Below, piece after piece: positions 30,495-41,072 of a DNA stretch of 64,000 nucleotides. A model generated the notes under the pieces. That model was not told the origin of the DNA. It was given only the letters and a program-made list of their open reading frames with translations, and did not search any database. Made by a program: the position numbers and the translations under genes. How positions within the stretch are numbered: position 1 is the first letter of the stretch; every line of letters starts with the position of its first letter. This DNA comes from Axinella damicornis (Eukaryota; Porifera; Demospongiae; Axinellida; Axinellidae), in contig OZ007517.1 in the NCBI GenBank assembly GCA_963931865.1, positions 2,484,164 to 2,548,163 on the forward strand, given 5' to 3'.

Positions 30495-32753
30495 CGTGTT
30501 GTGCACACAAGGGAATTATAATTATGGGTTTATTTTTTTAACTGTAGCATTGGTCCAGGACCAAACTCCGGAGGACTCATTTCAGAAGGACTCTAAAGGT
30601 ATGGAATGGATCTATATGCAAATTATTCATGCATAGTACTTAATCTCTTTTTACCCTACTAAGATCTCACTTTACACCAAGCAAGGAATCTTGTCTTTTG
30701 ATGAGTAACATAACCTAGCTACACAGGTAAATTAAGGATGGGTCCACCTAAATTTAATTGAAACTTTATAGTTATCTTGCTGTAGCTCCAAAACTGAAGT
30801 AGCTGCATATGTTTTTTAACTGTAGCATTGGTCCAGGACCGCACTCCGGAGGACTCATTTCAGAAGGACCCTAAAGGTATGGAATGGATCTATATGCAAA
30901 TTATTCGTGCGTACACGTACTTAATCTCTTGTTACCCTACTAAGATTTCACTTTACACCAAGAAAGGAATCTTGTCTTTTGATGAGTAACATAACCTAGC
31001 TACACGGGTAAATTAAGGATGGGTCCACCTAAATTTAATTGAAACTTTACAGTAACTGTTAACTTGCTGTATCCCGAAAACTGAAGTAGCTGCATATACT
31101 TCTAGTAAGAACCAACATCTAGGGCGGCATCTATATGGCTTCACTTTCAGCCATGCCCACTTCTCATGGAAACACATGACCTTCCATAATGCAGGTATTG
31201 GGTACCCATAACCTTAAAAGCTCTCATGACATGCCAACTCCCTCCCCCAATCCAACACAGTCATTTGACTTCATGATTATAACCATCCCTCAATAAAAAA
31301 AATCTAAGCCCTCAAACTTAGTTTATCATATGACTTACTGAACCTGAACGGATAAACCCTAAATGCTGCAATCTGATTGGATACATTTCATGTCGCTGAA
31401 CTGAATATTTTGCCATATCTGTACATCATGTTGCCATATCGGTTCAGCTTTTCGCGTGACCGGAATAGACATTGCTGATTGGGTGGAGTCATAGTTACCA
31501 AAGATGGCACTGTATTATTGCTATAGCTGTTGTTTTCTGCTCAAGCCAATGGATACGACTGAAAGCGAACCTGCAAGCGAGCATCTTGGAGTTATGTTAG
31601 GCCACTATTTGTTGCATATTAGTTTCTCATCCGGGACTTCCCAAGAATAGTATGCGGGCGGGCGGACATTACCATAATATTACATTAGTGTTCAACAGGA
31701 AATCCGCTATATAAATACTACTTTACAGACTTATGATAGTTAACTAACCGTGAATTCGCCAACGAGCGTTTTGCGACCTGTCTTTCTGAAGTTCAACATC
31801 TCCGTTACTCAATCTGTGAGACCGTGGCACTGTCTCAAGGTAGAGTCCAAGATGTGCGCATGCTCAGTAAGCATAATGGCAAGTTCCATGCGGGAGCAAT
31901 ATTACATGCGGGCGGGGGATTTGAAACTAACATTCAACAAATAGTGGCCTTATCACAAACTGCAGCCTGACTCCTCAAAAGGTCTGACGTAGGTTTGACG
32001 CTATACAGTTTCCACTACTGCCATGTCTGTTGACCGGATATAAGCTAGAGCTGGACGACAAGTGAGATATATAATAAATTATTGCACTCCCTAGGTCCTA
32101 ACCCTGATCGGTTACCCTAAGGAACCGGCCACTCGTGCAATAGTATATATTTATTCCTGGATGCCTGTCCTTGAGAATCAGGAATGATGTGCTTAATGTA
32201 TGCATGCATTTAAACTTTCACAGAAGTTTTCATAAGCTACAAATGGGAAGAAGTTGTGCGAGATTTTGCAAATGATCTAGCAGTGGAGTTGGAAATTCGA
32301 CACATAACCTGTTGGAAAGATGACCATGAAATGATTCCTGGTGATGACCTAGTCGCACGCATTACTGATGGAATCAACGAGTGTACGATATTCATTCCGA
32401 TTTTATCAGAGGGATATGTCTCCGAAAAAGGTCATAAATGGTGCAGAAAAGAATGCTCAATGGCTGCAGACGAAAACAAAATTATCATTCCCATACAGTG
32501 GGGTGAGACTAACATTCCTAAGGAAATCCGATTCATGATACGTCCAGACATACTGCGTGCAGTATATAATCCAGAGTCAGGCCCTGCTGCTCGCAAACAG
32601 AAACTGAGAGACATCTGTGAAGCAGTGTGGAAGATGTTACGTAAGTAACTTATGACTGTATTACTGGTACATAAATTAGAATTAATGGAATCCCTGCAAT
32701 GATATTTCTCTGTTTCAGGTAAAGATCAAGGAATACTGCGCGAGGAAATGTAA
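28204..32753 (+). CDS. TIR-domain protein (compact, five exons)
   Basis: Model exons: 28204-28225, 30548-30598, 30826-30876, 32224-32640, 32719-32753. They total 576 nt (191 aa) and keep one frame through every GT-AG junction. The start is in a strong context (ACCATGG). Residues 8-24 and 25-41 are two copies of a 17-residue acidic/polar unit, each on its own 51 nt phase-1 exon. The TIR domain starts at E42, with V-F-I-S-Y-K-W as box 1. W114-C-R-K-E118 places a glutamate where NADase-type TIRs (SARM1, bacterial and plant TIRs) carry their catalytic residue, and I-I-I-P-I and the closing helix follow. There is no membrane segment, Death domain or repeats, so it is a cytosolic TIR-only protein, either an adaptor or an NAD-cleaving enzyme. 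First-exon assignment rests on phase and context, not homology. The TIR exon itself is secure. Confidence 0.82.
30451..30491. repeat. Poly(C) run (41 nt) in TIR intron 1
   Basis: An uninterrupted 41-nt C run ends 57 nt upstream of the first 17-codon exon of the TIR gene. Confidence 0.95.
30531..31085 (+). repeat. ~280 bp tandem duplication containing a TIR-gene exon
   Basis: 30536-30806 and 30815-31085 are close copies that include the 51 nt exon, its acceptor (CTGTAG), its donor (GTATGG) and following intron sequence (for example ACCTAAATTTAATTGAAACT). Exonic changes are few (Q to R, S to P), so the duplication is recent and kept the frame. Confidence 0.9.
31598..31952. mobile_element. ~355 bp MITE in TIR intron 3
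   Basis: The terminal inverted repeats are about 29 bp, with GGCCACTATTTGTTG near the left end and the complement near the right. TTA flanks both ends (GTTA|GGCC and GGCC|TTAT). A three-base TWA-type duplication fits PIF/Harbinger elements. No transposase is present. Confidence 0.7.
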
Positions 32754-33310
32754 AGTGCTAGCTATTACAAAGCTTCCTCATATGCCATTCCATAAACTGT
32801 TTTTCCACATCAGTAGACATTATATGCACAGACATGTAGTCAATACAATTTGTTATAATATTATCGAGACATATGCACAGACATGTAGTCAATACAATTT
32901 GTTATAATATTATCGAACACCTATACACAAAGCTAATAGAGTACACTTAAATTGCACAAACAAAACTGCCCACCTAGTACACAGAAGTCTGTTGTCAACC
33001 ACTGCAAGATCGATGGAGGTGCACTCTTATAAACTATGTGTGTCATGGATTATAGCAAACTACATCAAGATTAGACAGAGTCTTGCCTTCTTACGTATCT
33101 CTGAGAAGTCTAGATCTACTGCCCATCTGTGCCTGCTGTAGGAACCTTTGGAGTGACTTATATCTGTCTGCAACAACCATGGACAGCTGAGTGAATCGGC
33201 CAGCCACCTATTAGCATTCGTGATAGACAATCAACAGCCTCCTTTCCGTGCGAGAGTCTGGCTACGCGGGAAGGGGGGGGATTCAACAAAATTTGTCTGA
33301 GCTGCCGTAC
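32754..33310. other. No recognised gene
   Basis: This is the 3' flank of the TIR gene. A direct repeat of about 50 bp (ACATGTAGTCAATACAATTT and following, at about 32833 and 32882) is the only structure seen. No coding signal was found. Confidence 0.5.
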
Positions 33311-33320
33311 CTTCAGCCAT
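33311..33320 (-). pseudogene. Relic first exon of a Death-type gene
   Basis: The minus-strand ATGGCTGAAG|GTACGG matches the first coding exon of the Death-lipase-GTPase gene (ATGGCTGATG|GTAAG at 51285-51276) in sequence, length and phase. The shared flank (CAGCCATCGCTTG) and its position beside a PPWD1 copy support common descent. No further exons of such a gene were found on this side. Confidence 0.4.
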
Positions 33321-33326
33321 CGCTTG

Positions 33327-33327
33327 C

Positions 33328-33362
<35 letters not shown>

Positions 33363-33825
33363 TGTGACTTTACAGACTGTATGAGGTAAAAGTGCATGAA
33401 TGAATTGTAGTTGTGACGTGAATTTGGGGGTACAAATGACAGTCTGAGCCTCTGAGGGACTAACTCCACTGAAGGAGCAGCTCACGTAATAGTTAAGCAT
33501 ATAAATACAAACATCAAAACATTGAACAAGATAGTAGCAAGTTACTGTAAGAAACACCTTGAGCATGGACATACAATGTGAAATGAACAGTGGTTTGTAG
33601 GGTCAAAATTCGCATTAAAGTGCTCCCAGAAGTACTTAAGGAGACTTGCTTTCAACGGATACAGTGAGATCGATAACACTGTTCGGTAGAGAGTTCCAGA
33701 GTCTTACAACTCTATTAAAGTAGAAATGTCTAGCCATTGCGGTTTTGCAGAAGTTGTGAGTGAGCTTGTTGGCAGCTGCTGCTCTGGTGTTGCTGGAGGA
33801 GAATGATACATACTCCCGTATGTGG
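33327..33825 (-). mobile_element. LINE 3' end inserted in duplicated promoter
   Basis: On the minus strand the sequence encodes R-H-F-Y-F-N-R-V-V-R-L-W-N-S-L-P, the characteristic RT carboxy tail of CR1/L2-like LINEs, and ends in (TAA)n at 33362-33330. It separates CATCGCTTG from GTGGAGGAATGCGCGG. These are adjacent at 51282-51305 in the other copy, which is the empty site. It is severely 5' truncated. Confidence 0.8.
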
Positions 33826-34548
33826 AGGAATGCGCGGTGCTTATCAGTCAGTCTACGGTCGACCAGTCAGTCTTCGTTGGTGTGGCGAGTACTCTGGACT
33901 ACATGTAGTATATACTCGTCAACAAGTTCATAAGTGGGCGGGGCTCGTGACGTACGCAATCAATCAAGTCAAGTTCAATCAAGTTCATCGAATAACCCCA
34001 ATTAGGGGAACGCTACACATACACACACATGCAATACAAGTACACAATGTACCAAATGATAACACAACACAGAGAGAAGAGTTTGATAGTAGATAGAGCG
34101 GTGTACCGTTGAAGAGGACCGTCGGCAAAGAGCACCAGAGGGGCTACCCTTCCCACCGTGACAGAAGACACTCGAGCATGAGCACTGCCACGTGTACTCC
34201 TCTAGCAGAACCCTTGCAAGGTAAGTCCAAACACCCAGAGCAGTACAGTCGGCAACGAGCACCAGAGGGGCTACCCTTCCCACCATGACAGAAGACACTC
34301 CCAGTGCGGGACATTTGTACGCATTTGTACGCATGCGGAAGGATCCAGCGCAAGCGGCGAATAAGCGCAGAGTTAGAGCCCCAGCAAGGCGACGAGCAGG
34401 AGGACGTCATCGGACCCATGCCCGCAGAGCCAGCGAGAGGAATCAAGAAGAGAAAAAGTGAGCAGCACATATCGTACTCAATGGCGGGAAATTCGAGTAT
34501 ATTTCTAATTAATGAGCACCAAGGCGCTTACTATATTCCAAGGGCCTT

Positions 34549-35257
34549 AGGCAAGGGGTGGTCACTCCAATATGCGCCGTACTTAGAGCTGCGACCGGGG
34601 TCACAATTTGTGACCGTCCAAAAACTGCCTGTGACCGCGTGACTGCACTGCTAAACTGCCGGTGACCCTGTGATCGTGACCGTCGCAAAAATCCACCGTG
34701 ACTGCGTGACTTTTCGGTAGTATACGGAGTATTACGGTAAGCCACACCTACATCCGCCGTGTACGGGGTCACAATCCCGGTCGCAGCTCTTGAGTACTAT
34801 GCTTATTGGCGTGACCACCCCTTGCTTAGGGGTGGTCACTCCAATACGTGCTATACTTAGAGCTGTGATTGGGGTCTAAGTGCCAAGTGACCACCCCATG
34901 CACTTATACAAAAAGCTTATTACTAGGGTTAGGGTTAGTATTTTACCATCCCACATGTCCCAGGCCATGACTCCCACACTCAAAGTTTGATCAGCAAGAA
35001 TGGAAGTTCATGCCAAGGGGAAGTCACGCCAATAAGCACCACAGTCACAGCTGCGACCGCGCACGGTCAACCTGTATACTAAGGAAGGAGTGGAGTCGCT
35101 ATGTATATATTCAGCGCAAAGTCAACGGTCAAAGCTTGCCTCGCAAAATCAGTGCGGTCAACGGTCAACCTGCACAAAAGAGCGGTCAATGTTTTGACAC
35201 GCAGTCGCAGCTGTGATTGTGGTGCTTATATATATTGGTGTGACCTACCCTTGCATG
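34549..35257. mobile_element. Cluster of three related palindromic MITEs
   Basis: Elements with GGGGTGGTCACTCCAATA-type ends and internal TTAGAGCTGCGACCG lie at about 34549-34835, 34828-34905 and 35018-35257. Each has inverted ends. The first shares its last bases with the second. Only a short remnant (GGAGTGACCACCCC) remains at the matching place in the other PPWD1 copy (about 51690). Confidence 0.65.
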
Positions 35258-37431
35258 TAGTCTTGGGGGGCCAGAACCCCATTCCACAATAATGGGTCTT
35301 GGGACTTGACAAAGTCGACATACATCAGTTGACACTGTAGAGTGTGGCTCGATCATGTTGAGATTTAGTCCATGACAGATTACATCATAAGGCATTCAGC
35401 AAGTGTGTGTGAAGTAGTTTTTTGTTGTTATTGATCCTCCTTAGAACATTCACTCACTTCCTGCCAGGCGCTCTGTGTGAAATACCACATACATGTATGC
35501 TTTAGTTATCATGTACGTGAGAAAAGATACCAGCTCTCGGTCCTCTTCACACATCCATTCACCTGAGTGTGAGATCCTGGTGATGGGGCTACACAGTCCA
35601 CACAAACCTGGATTGTGTGTGGAGCGGTAACCATTCCTCGCTGCTCTGACTCTCCCTCCAGTCCTTCCCTATGAGAAGGTGTTCCTGGAGAACCTCCCCT
35701 GTGCAGAGATGTACGAGAAGAGCTATATGCACAGAGACGTCATCACGCAGACCACATGCACAAAGTGAGTACTTGGGCAAACCCGTACATGCTTCAGGAA
35801 AGGAATTCTTGGGTGGAGCCTGGGAATGAGGGTGTGTTGTTACCAGGGCGTAAACAAAGGTGCTATTAAATTTTATATTATGTTTGTTGAATTGGCAAAC
35901 AAAGGTTCAAAAGGTTACTGTGGGGATCATTCTTCTGATGTTTCTTGTCTGAAAAGCAGCCAGGCATTCACTTGCCTTCCGGCGGGTGTCTCCTGGAGGG
36001 ACATGCTCACTCTCCTTGCAGCTGTATGCCCTCGTCAGCTTGTTCTGACAACGGTCTCATCAGGGACTCTCTCGTTCGTTTTATGTGATTCTCCGATAAA
36101 GATTTCCTTAGAATTAAAGAGTCAGTATGTGTATAACTAAAATCAGCTGAACTTCAAATTATTCAGGTGTGACTTGTTCCCTCCAGGACGGACTTCATCG
36201 TTACTGCCAGCCAGGACGGCCATGTGAAGTTCTGGAAGAAGCAGGTGGAGGGGGTCGAGTTTGTCAAGCACTTCAGAGCACACCTAGGTGAGGAGGGTTG
36301 GAGCTAGCTCGAGGATGGTAGAACAGGGAGGGAGAGATGGAGTTGGGTCAGTAGATGGTTTGTTTTAACTGTTACTGTTACCCCCCCCCCCCCCCCCCCC
36401 CTTCCCTCTTCCCTTCCCCCCCCCCCCCCCCCCTCTCTCCCCTTCCGCCCCCTCCCCCCCCCCCCTTCCCTCTTCCCTTCCCCCCCCCCCCCCCCCCCCC
36501 CCCCCCTCCAGGAAAGATCATGGGGATGTCAGTCAGTGCAGACGGCCAGCTCCTCTGCACCACTGCTGGCGACAAGTCTCTGAAGATCTTTGATGTTGTC
36601 AACTTTGGTGAGTAGCTACAGTGATGCCTAGTTGCATCCGTCCTCCCTCCCCTCGACACACACACACACACACATCCAGTGCCTTCACTCATTTGTGTGT
36701 TGGTACACTTTGAACTGAAGGTTGACCTCCATGATCGTATGCTTTCCCCCTCCCTCCTCTCCTTCCTCCTCCTCCCTTCTTCCCTCCTGTCCTCTCTCCC
36801 CTCCTTCCTCCTCTCTTCCCTCCTGTCCTCTCTCCTTCCTCCTCTCCTCCCTCCTCTTCTCTCCTCCCTCTTCTCTTCCCCTCCTTCCTCCCTCCTCTCC
36901 TCTCTTACCCTCCTCCCTCCTCCCATCCTTATTCCACTCACCTGTGTTTGCAGACATGATCAACATGTTCCGGCTGAAGTTCACCCCTGCCTGCTGTGTG
37001 TGGATCTATGCTGGCGGAGCAGCCACACCTGCTGTTGCATGGTGAGCAGTCTCGCCATCAGACACCCAGATCTTCACTCTCTCTCTCCCTGGACACCCAG
37101 ACCTTCACTCACTCTCTCCCTGGAGACCCAACCTTTGCTCTCTCTCTCCCTGGGGGTTAATGGCACCCAAATCTTCACCCATTCTCTCCATTGGGGTTAT
37201 GGCACCCAACCTTTTCTCTTTCTCTCACCGGGGATTAAACCTTTTTTCACTCTCTCCCTGGAGGACGACAGCCAACCTTCTCCCCAGTGGCCAAACCCTT
37301 TTTCTTTTTCCCTAGGGGGTGCATTGAGCCACAAGCAGCAAGAGAGCATGCAGCTGTCATAATGTAGACATACACATGTAGTGCCTGTACAGTGATCATT
37401 AGTGCAGAATGTACTGTTCATAGGCAGCCAG

Positions 37432-37503
37432 TCCTCGGTAGTATAGTGGTAAGTATCTCCGCCTGTCACGCAGAAGACCCGGGTTTGATTCCCGGCCAGG
37501 GAG
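37432..37503 (+). tRNA. tRNA-Asp (GTC), degraded copy
   Basis: A 72 nt cloverleaf with anticodon GTC at 37465-37467 and the usual eukaryotic tRNA-Asp sequence. It has mismatches in the acceptor stem (C-A), one in the anticodon stem (C-A), and T-loop TTTGATT in place of TTCGATT. It lies in intron 5 of the PPWD1 duplicate and is probably a decaying copy of the gene at 54206. Confidence 0.7.
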
Positions 37504-37678
37504 GGTTTGTTGTTTCTTTTTTCCTCTTTTCTTGCTTTCTGCAAATGACACCAACCCTCACTTAATTATCTGAACCCCATTTATCCTGACAGCCTATTCA
37601 TCAATAACCGAGGCCTGGGAGCGAGGCTAAGATTTCAGCACACTTGAATGTCCACACTTGTCATAGGGACAAGTCAAT

Positions 37679-37684
<6 letters not shown>

Positions 37685-37726
<42 letters not shown>
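37685..37726. repeat. Poly(C) run (42 nt)
   Basis: This is the start of the long pyrimidine tract preceding the former exon 6 acceptor of the PPWD1 duplicate. The homologous run in the intact gene (54455-54474) is 20 nt, so it is length-variable. Confidence 0.95.
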
Positions 37727-37729
<3 letters not shown>

Positions 37730-38013
37730 CCCCTTCACCTCACTCCCCGTCATTCCACTTCCCTCCCCCTCCCCACTTCCCCCTCCTTCCCCTTCCCTCC
37801 AACTCCCTCTCTCCTCTCCCTCCCCCCCCCCTTCCGGCCTCCCCCTCCCCACTTCCACCTCACTCTCCCTCCTTCTTCTTCCCTCCAACTCCCTCTCTCC
37901 TCTCCCTCCCCCTCCCCCTCCCTCCGGCCTCCCCTTCCCCACTTCCACCTCACTCCCCCTCCTTCCCTCCAACTCCCTCCCCCTCCCTCTCCTTTCCACC
38001 CTTCCCCAGCTGA

Positions 38014-38130
38014 GATGAGGTGCAGTGTACGTGGATGAGGTGCAGTGTGCGTGGATGAGGGGCAGTGTACGCAGATGAGGTGCAGTGTACGTGGATGAGG
38101 TGCAGTGTACGTGGATGAGGTGTAGTGCTT
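38014..38130. repeat. ~23 bp tandem repeat at duplication breakpoint
   Basis: Five units of GATGAGGTGCAGTGTACGTG type start exactly where PPWD1 homology ends. Confidence 0.85.
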
Positions 38131-39824
38131 TGTCTTCAAAAGAGAGAGCCGTCACCAGAAATGGACTTTAGTTCGGTGATGTGTGCATTCCATAACGCCA
38201 AGTTACAGGGCGTACTTACAATGCTGTCACCAATATAGCCCGGGAAGAAGTGCAATCAGCCACTCGCTGTTTGACAAACACATACCCTCCTTTCCCCCTC
38301 TTGCCATCACCAATCATCAAGAGACTCCCGTCTATTGTGCACCACAAATCCATGGGGACGTTTTCGAAATTTTATCTTTTGCGTGGTCGTTGCATGCTCC
38401 TTCCCTCTTTACGTCATACTCTACTGACTACTGTAGTCGTGCATTATTAGGCGCATGCACCTATAACTCCACAGGAAGGAAATATGTACCTAATAACAAC
38501 ATGTGCTTAATTTGGAATGACATTCCTCGAATAGGAAGTACACTTCATTTCAAGTTATAGCTTTTACCGTGCTCAAGTCTTCTTCCAGAAACTCTGCCAT
38601 TTTAATACTACTTAACAGAGAGTAGCTGAGACGAGAGTTGAACCTGCGCCTAACAGGGAATATACACCTATACCTGAGCTGTGCCTAATAACATGCGACT
38701 ATGGTATGACATCAAATATCTTCAAAATCTGCTGAGCACTTCCACAATCACCTTGTTGGTACATCATGTGACACTTCCTAGCAATGGCTTGACATAACTC
38801 AATTAGTGGTTCACTTGTTTACCTAATCATCATGGAAACTACTAACCACTAATTGCATGAAGTGTGACATCAAGGGACTAGCCCACCAGCATTGCAGTTG
38901 CAATAATACAACAAACAGCTTGCCCAACGTTTTACCAACCAAAGACGAAGCAAGCATGGCCATGACCACATCACCTTCAATTTTATGGCTAACACAATGA
39001 GCTCTTGACGTTAGATCCAAATGCGGGATCGACGAGTTGATGGCCCTTTCTTAGAGCCTTCCCTTACTGTCCAAACAGTATTGGTCACATTATGCCATAC
39101 TGAAGGGTATTAGTATGTTCCTACTGGAAACACTGGCTGGTGGCTTCTATCACTGCATATAGCGCATATTGACGATGACGACGCTGCCGAAAGAAGACAA
39201 GTACCATACATTAATCTTCCTAACATGTACTACTGGATTCTCCCTTCCTGGAGTCACACTAGATTTGTTTTCCTAAATGAAAGCTGCTGTATAGGTATAC
39301 AACGTCAGCATAATATTATTGTTCTATACATTGTGTTCATCCGCAGGGTATGCCTTTGGCCTGTGGTCATTCCTGACAGCAACAACACATGAAAAGTGAA
39401 AGGTCTGAAGAGTTAAAGAACCCCAATTCCCGGACCGGTATGTCTCGTGAAAATAAGTAGTAGACATGACCTACATGAATTCATCAAAGCATATTCACGC
39501 ATCCTACGTAGCTACGGTGTCACTCCACATGACCTAACACTCACCCCAACCCTAACCTCATTTAGTTATTACTCAACGCTCTCTTCGCATAGATGTAAGG
39601 AGACCACGCAGCTTTGCAAGCCATGAACAGTACTCTCGATCCTTTGTACTTTTGCAACTGTGTTGTTATGTGAATTTGAACCATGGCAGTGTCGTAATAA
39701 CATAGCACTCACACTCGTGTAAAACATTTTGTGAGGGCGTATACAATGAGGTGTGCATCGAGAAGGTTGCTGACATAAAGAACGTGCAAAAATTCTACAG
39801 GCAAAGAAATCTGAACAAGAGAAT
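38131..39824. other. No recognised gene
   Basis: Several short frames exist. One on the minus strand (39020-38823) reads like a protein piece (L-D-L-T-S-R-A-H-C-V-S-H-K-I) but I cannot assign it to a family, and it may be transposon derived. No repeats of note were found. Confidence 0.35.
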
Positions 39825-40207
39825 TTACATCAGTCCAGTAAGATGAGACGCAGCTGTTAATAGAGTGTGTTTTAATAATGTTAATGTCAGTCCGCAGAAC
39901 CCCAGCCCATGTAGTATGGAGATAATATGCATAAACCAACGCACCTGTGCCCTTGCCATGATCTCTAACTCCCATCTTGCTCCGTTCCAGGCGGAAAATG
40001 CGATCAGGAGGAGTGTGGGGATGGCAGCGAGGTAACCAGCGTAGAAGAACACTTAGGGAATACTCAGGAATCCAGTGCTGAAGCAGAGGTATAATTATCA
40101 CAAAGAAAAACCCGACGAAGATGTTAACCGATTTTGGTTTTTGGGGTTGCGAATCCTTCGTCCAAAGCGACAACAGCTTAGGACAACAAAATGGCACTTT
40201 TCCTGCC
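39825..40207 (-). CDS. Uncharacterised membrane-protein-like segment
   Basis: The frame starts at ATG 40207 and runs 166 codons on the minus strand. Its first 50 residues contain a hydrophobic segment (V-G-F-F-F-V-I-I-I-P-L-L). A second frame across 40052-39825 carries another hydrophobic stretch (Y-A-G-Y-L-A-A-I-P-T-L-L-L-I). Together they would give a two-helix protein broken by a frameshift near 40055. A GTGCGT donor-like site follows at about 39942. The start lies about 180 bp downstream of the Death-lipase-GTPase stop. Real gene, decayed gene and chance are all possible. Confidence 0.25.
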
Positions 40208-40389
40208 ATTCATAGAGCTGTGTAGACAGTTGCTTAGCTATCGCCTATTCAGAGGCAGATCGCAATCTCTGCAGAACTCGACTCAGCATGGAAATTACCT
40301 CCAAGCATTTGCGCATGTGCACTTGTTCTCCTGTGTCACAGTTATGAATACCATTATGGTAATACATAATACATGTAATTAGCTGCACA

Positions 40390-41031
40390 TCAAAGACTAC
40401 ATTCCTTAGGCTTGTGGACAAAGTCATGCAGTCTATCAGCCAGTTCATTCTGGTCAAGCTTGTTTCTGAAGACGTCAACCAACCAGTCACCGACATCCTG
40501 AGGGCTGGCCACCCCAACACTCTCCAGTTTTTGTCTCCCCTCGGGACAATTCAGCACCGAGTCTCGGTCCTGGCAGAAGGAGAAGTAGTTCACAGTACAG
40601 GAGGGGGCCAGTTGGAGTCTCTCTTTGATAAACTGGAAGGGGAAAAGAGAATCATAGCCCAGGCTACTGGGTATATAGACTTCATCAGATCAAGGTAGGA
40701 TACCGTGTTAGTCTCGGTACCAGACCCTCGCACGTGGTCTGGTACCGAGACTAGATACCATGTATGGCTATCAGCAGTACTATGTATACACCAGCCTAGC
40801 CTCGTTCCCAGGCCGCCTGGGAACGAGGCTAACACCAGCCTCATACCAGCCTCATACCAGGCCTCTCACCCCAGCATTTGTTGCTTGCAGTACTTTACCA
40901 TAAGTAATATCACAGCTAGGTGCACATAGCTCAGCCAGTGGTCGTAGAACATTAATTTTCATGGCCTCCACTGCAACTGGTAATGTTATTACTGCGTAGA
41001 GTACGTACGTATCAAGCACCCACCACGTATC

Positions 41032-41072
<41 letters not shown>

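Larger units (their letters stand above)
33829..38013 (+). pseudogene. Partial duplicate of PPWD1 (promoter to intron 5)
   Basis: Exons 2-5 (35662-35764, 36187-36287, 36512-36607, 36954-37041) have the same lengths and splice sites as PPWD1 at 51.4-61.8 kb and differ by only a couple of residues (G to E in exon 2, D to G in exon 4). Exon 1 (about 34326-34457) has lost the ATG and carries a length change of 7 nt, so the correct frame has no start. Homology stops at the exon 6 acceptor (CCCCAGCT at about 38010), where a 23 bp tandem repeat takes over, so exons 6-18 are missing. The GC box and CGTGACGT element of the promoter are retained at 33934-33953. An insertion of about 330 bp lies between promoter and exon 1. 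It is a recent segmental duplication, now non-functional unless expressed as a fragment. Confidence 0.88.

Noticed and set aside
31750..31944. 64-codon plus-strand frame in TIR intron 3
   Set aside because: It lies inside the 31598-31952 MITE and has no splice-site support.
36355..36941. Proline- or glycine/arginine-rich frames
   Set aside because: They are translations of C-rich tracts and CT microsatellites inside introns of the PPWD1 duplicate.
37644..38155. Proline-rich frame and its antisense
   Set aside because: It is an intronic pyrimidine tract; the homologous tract in the intact gene is non-coding.
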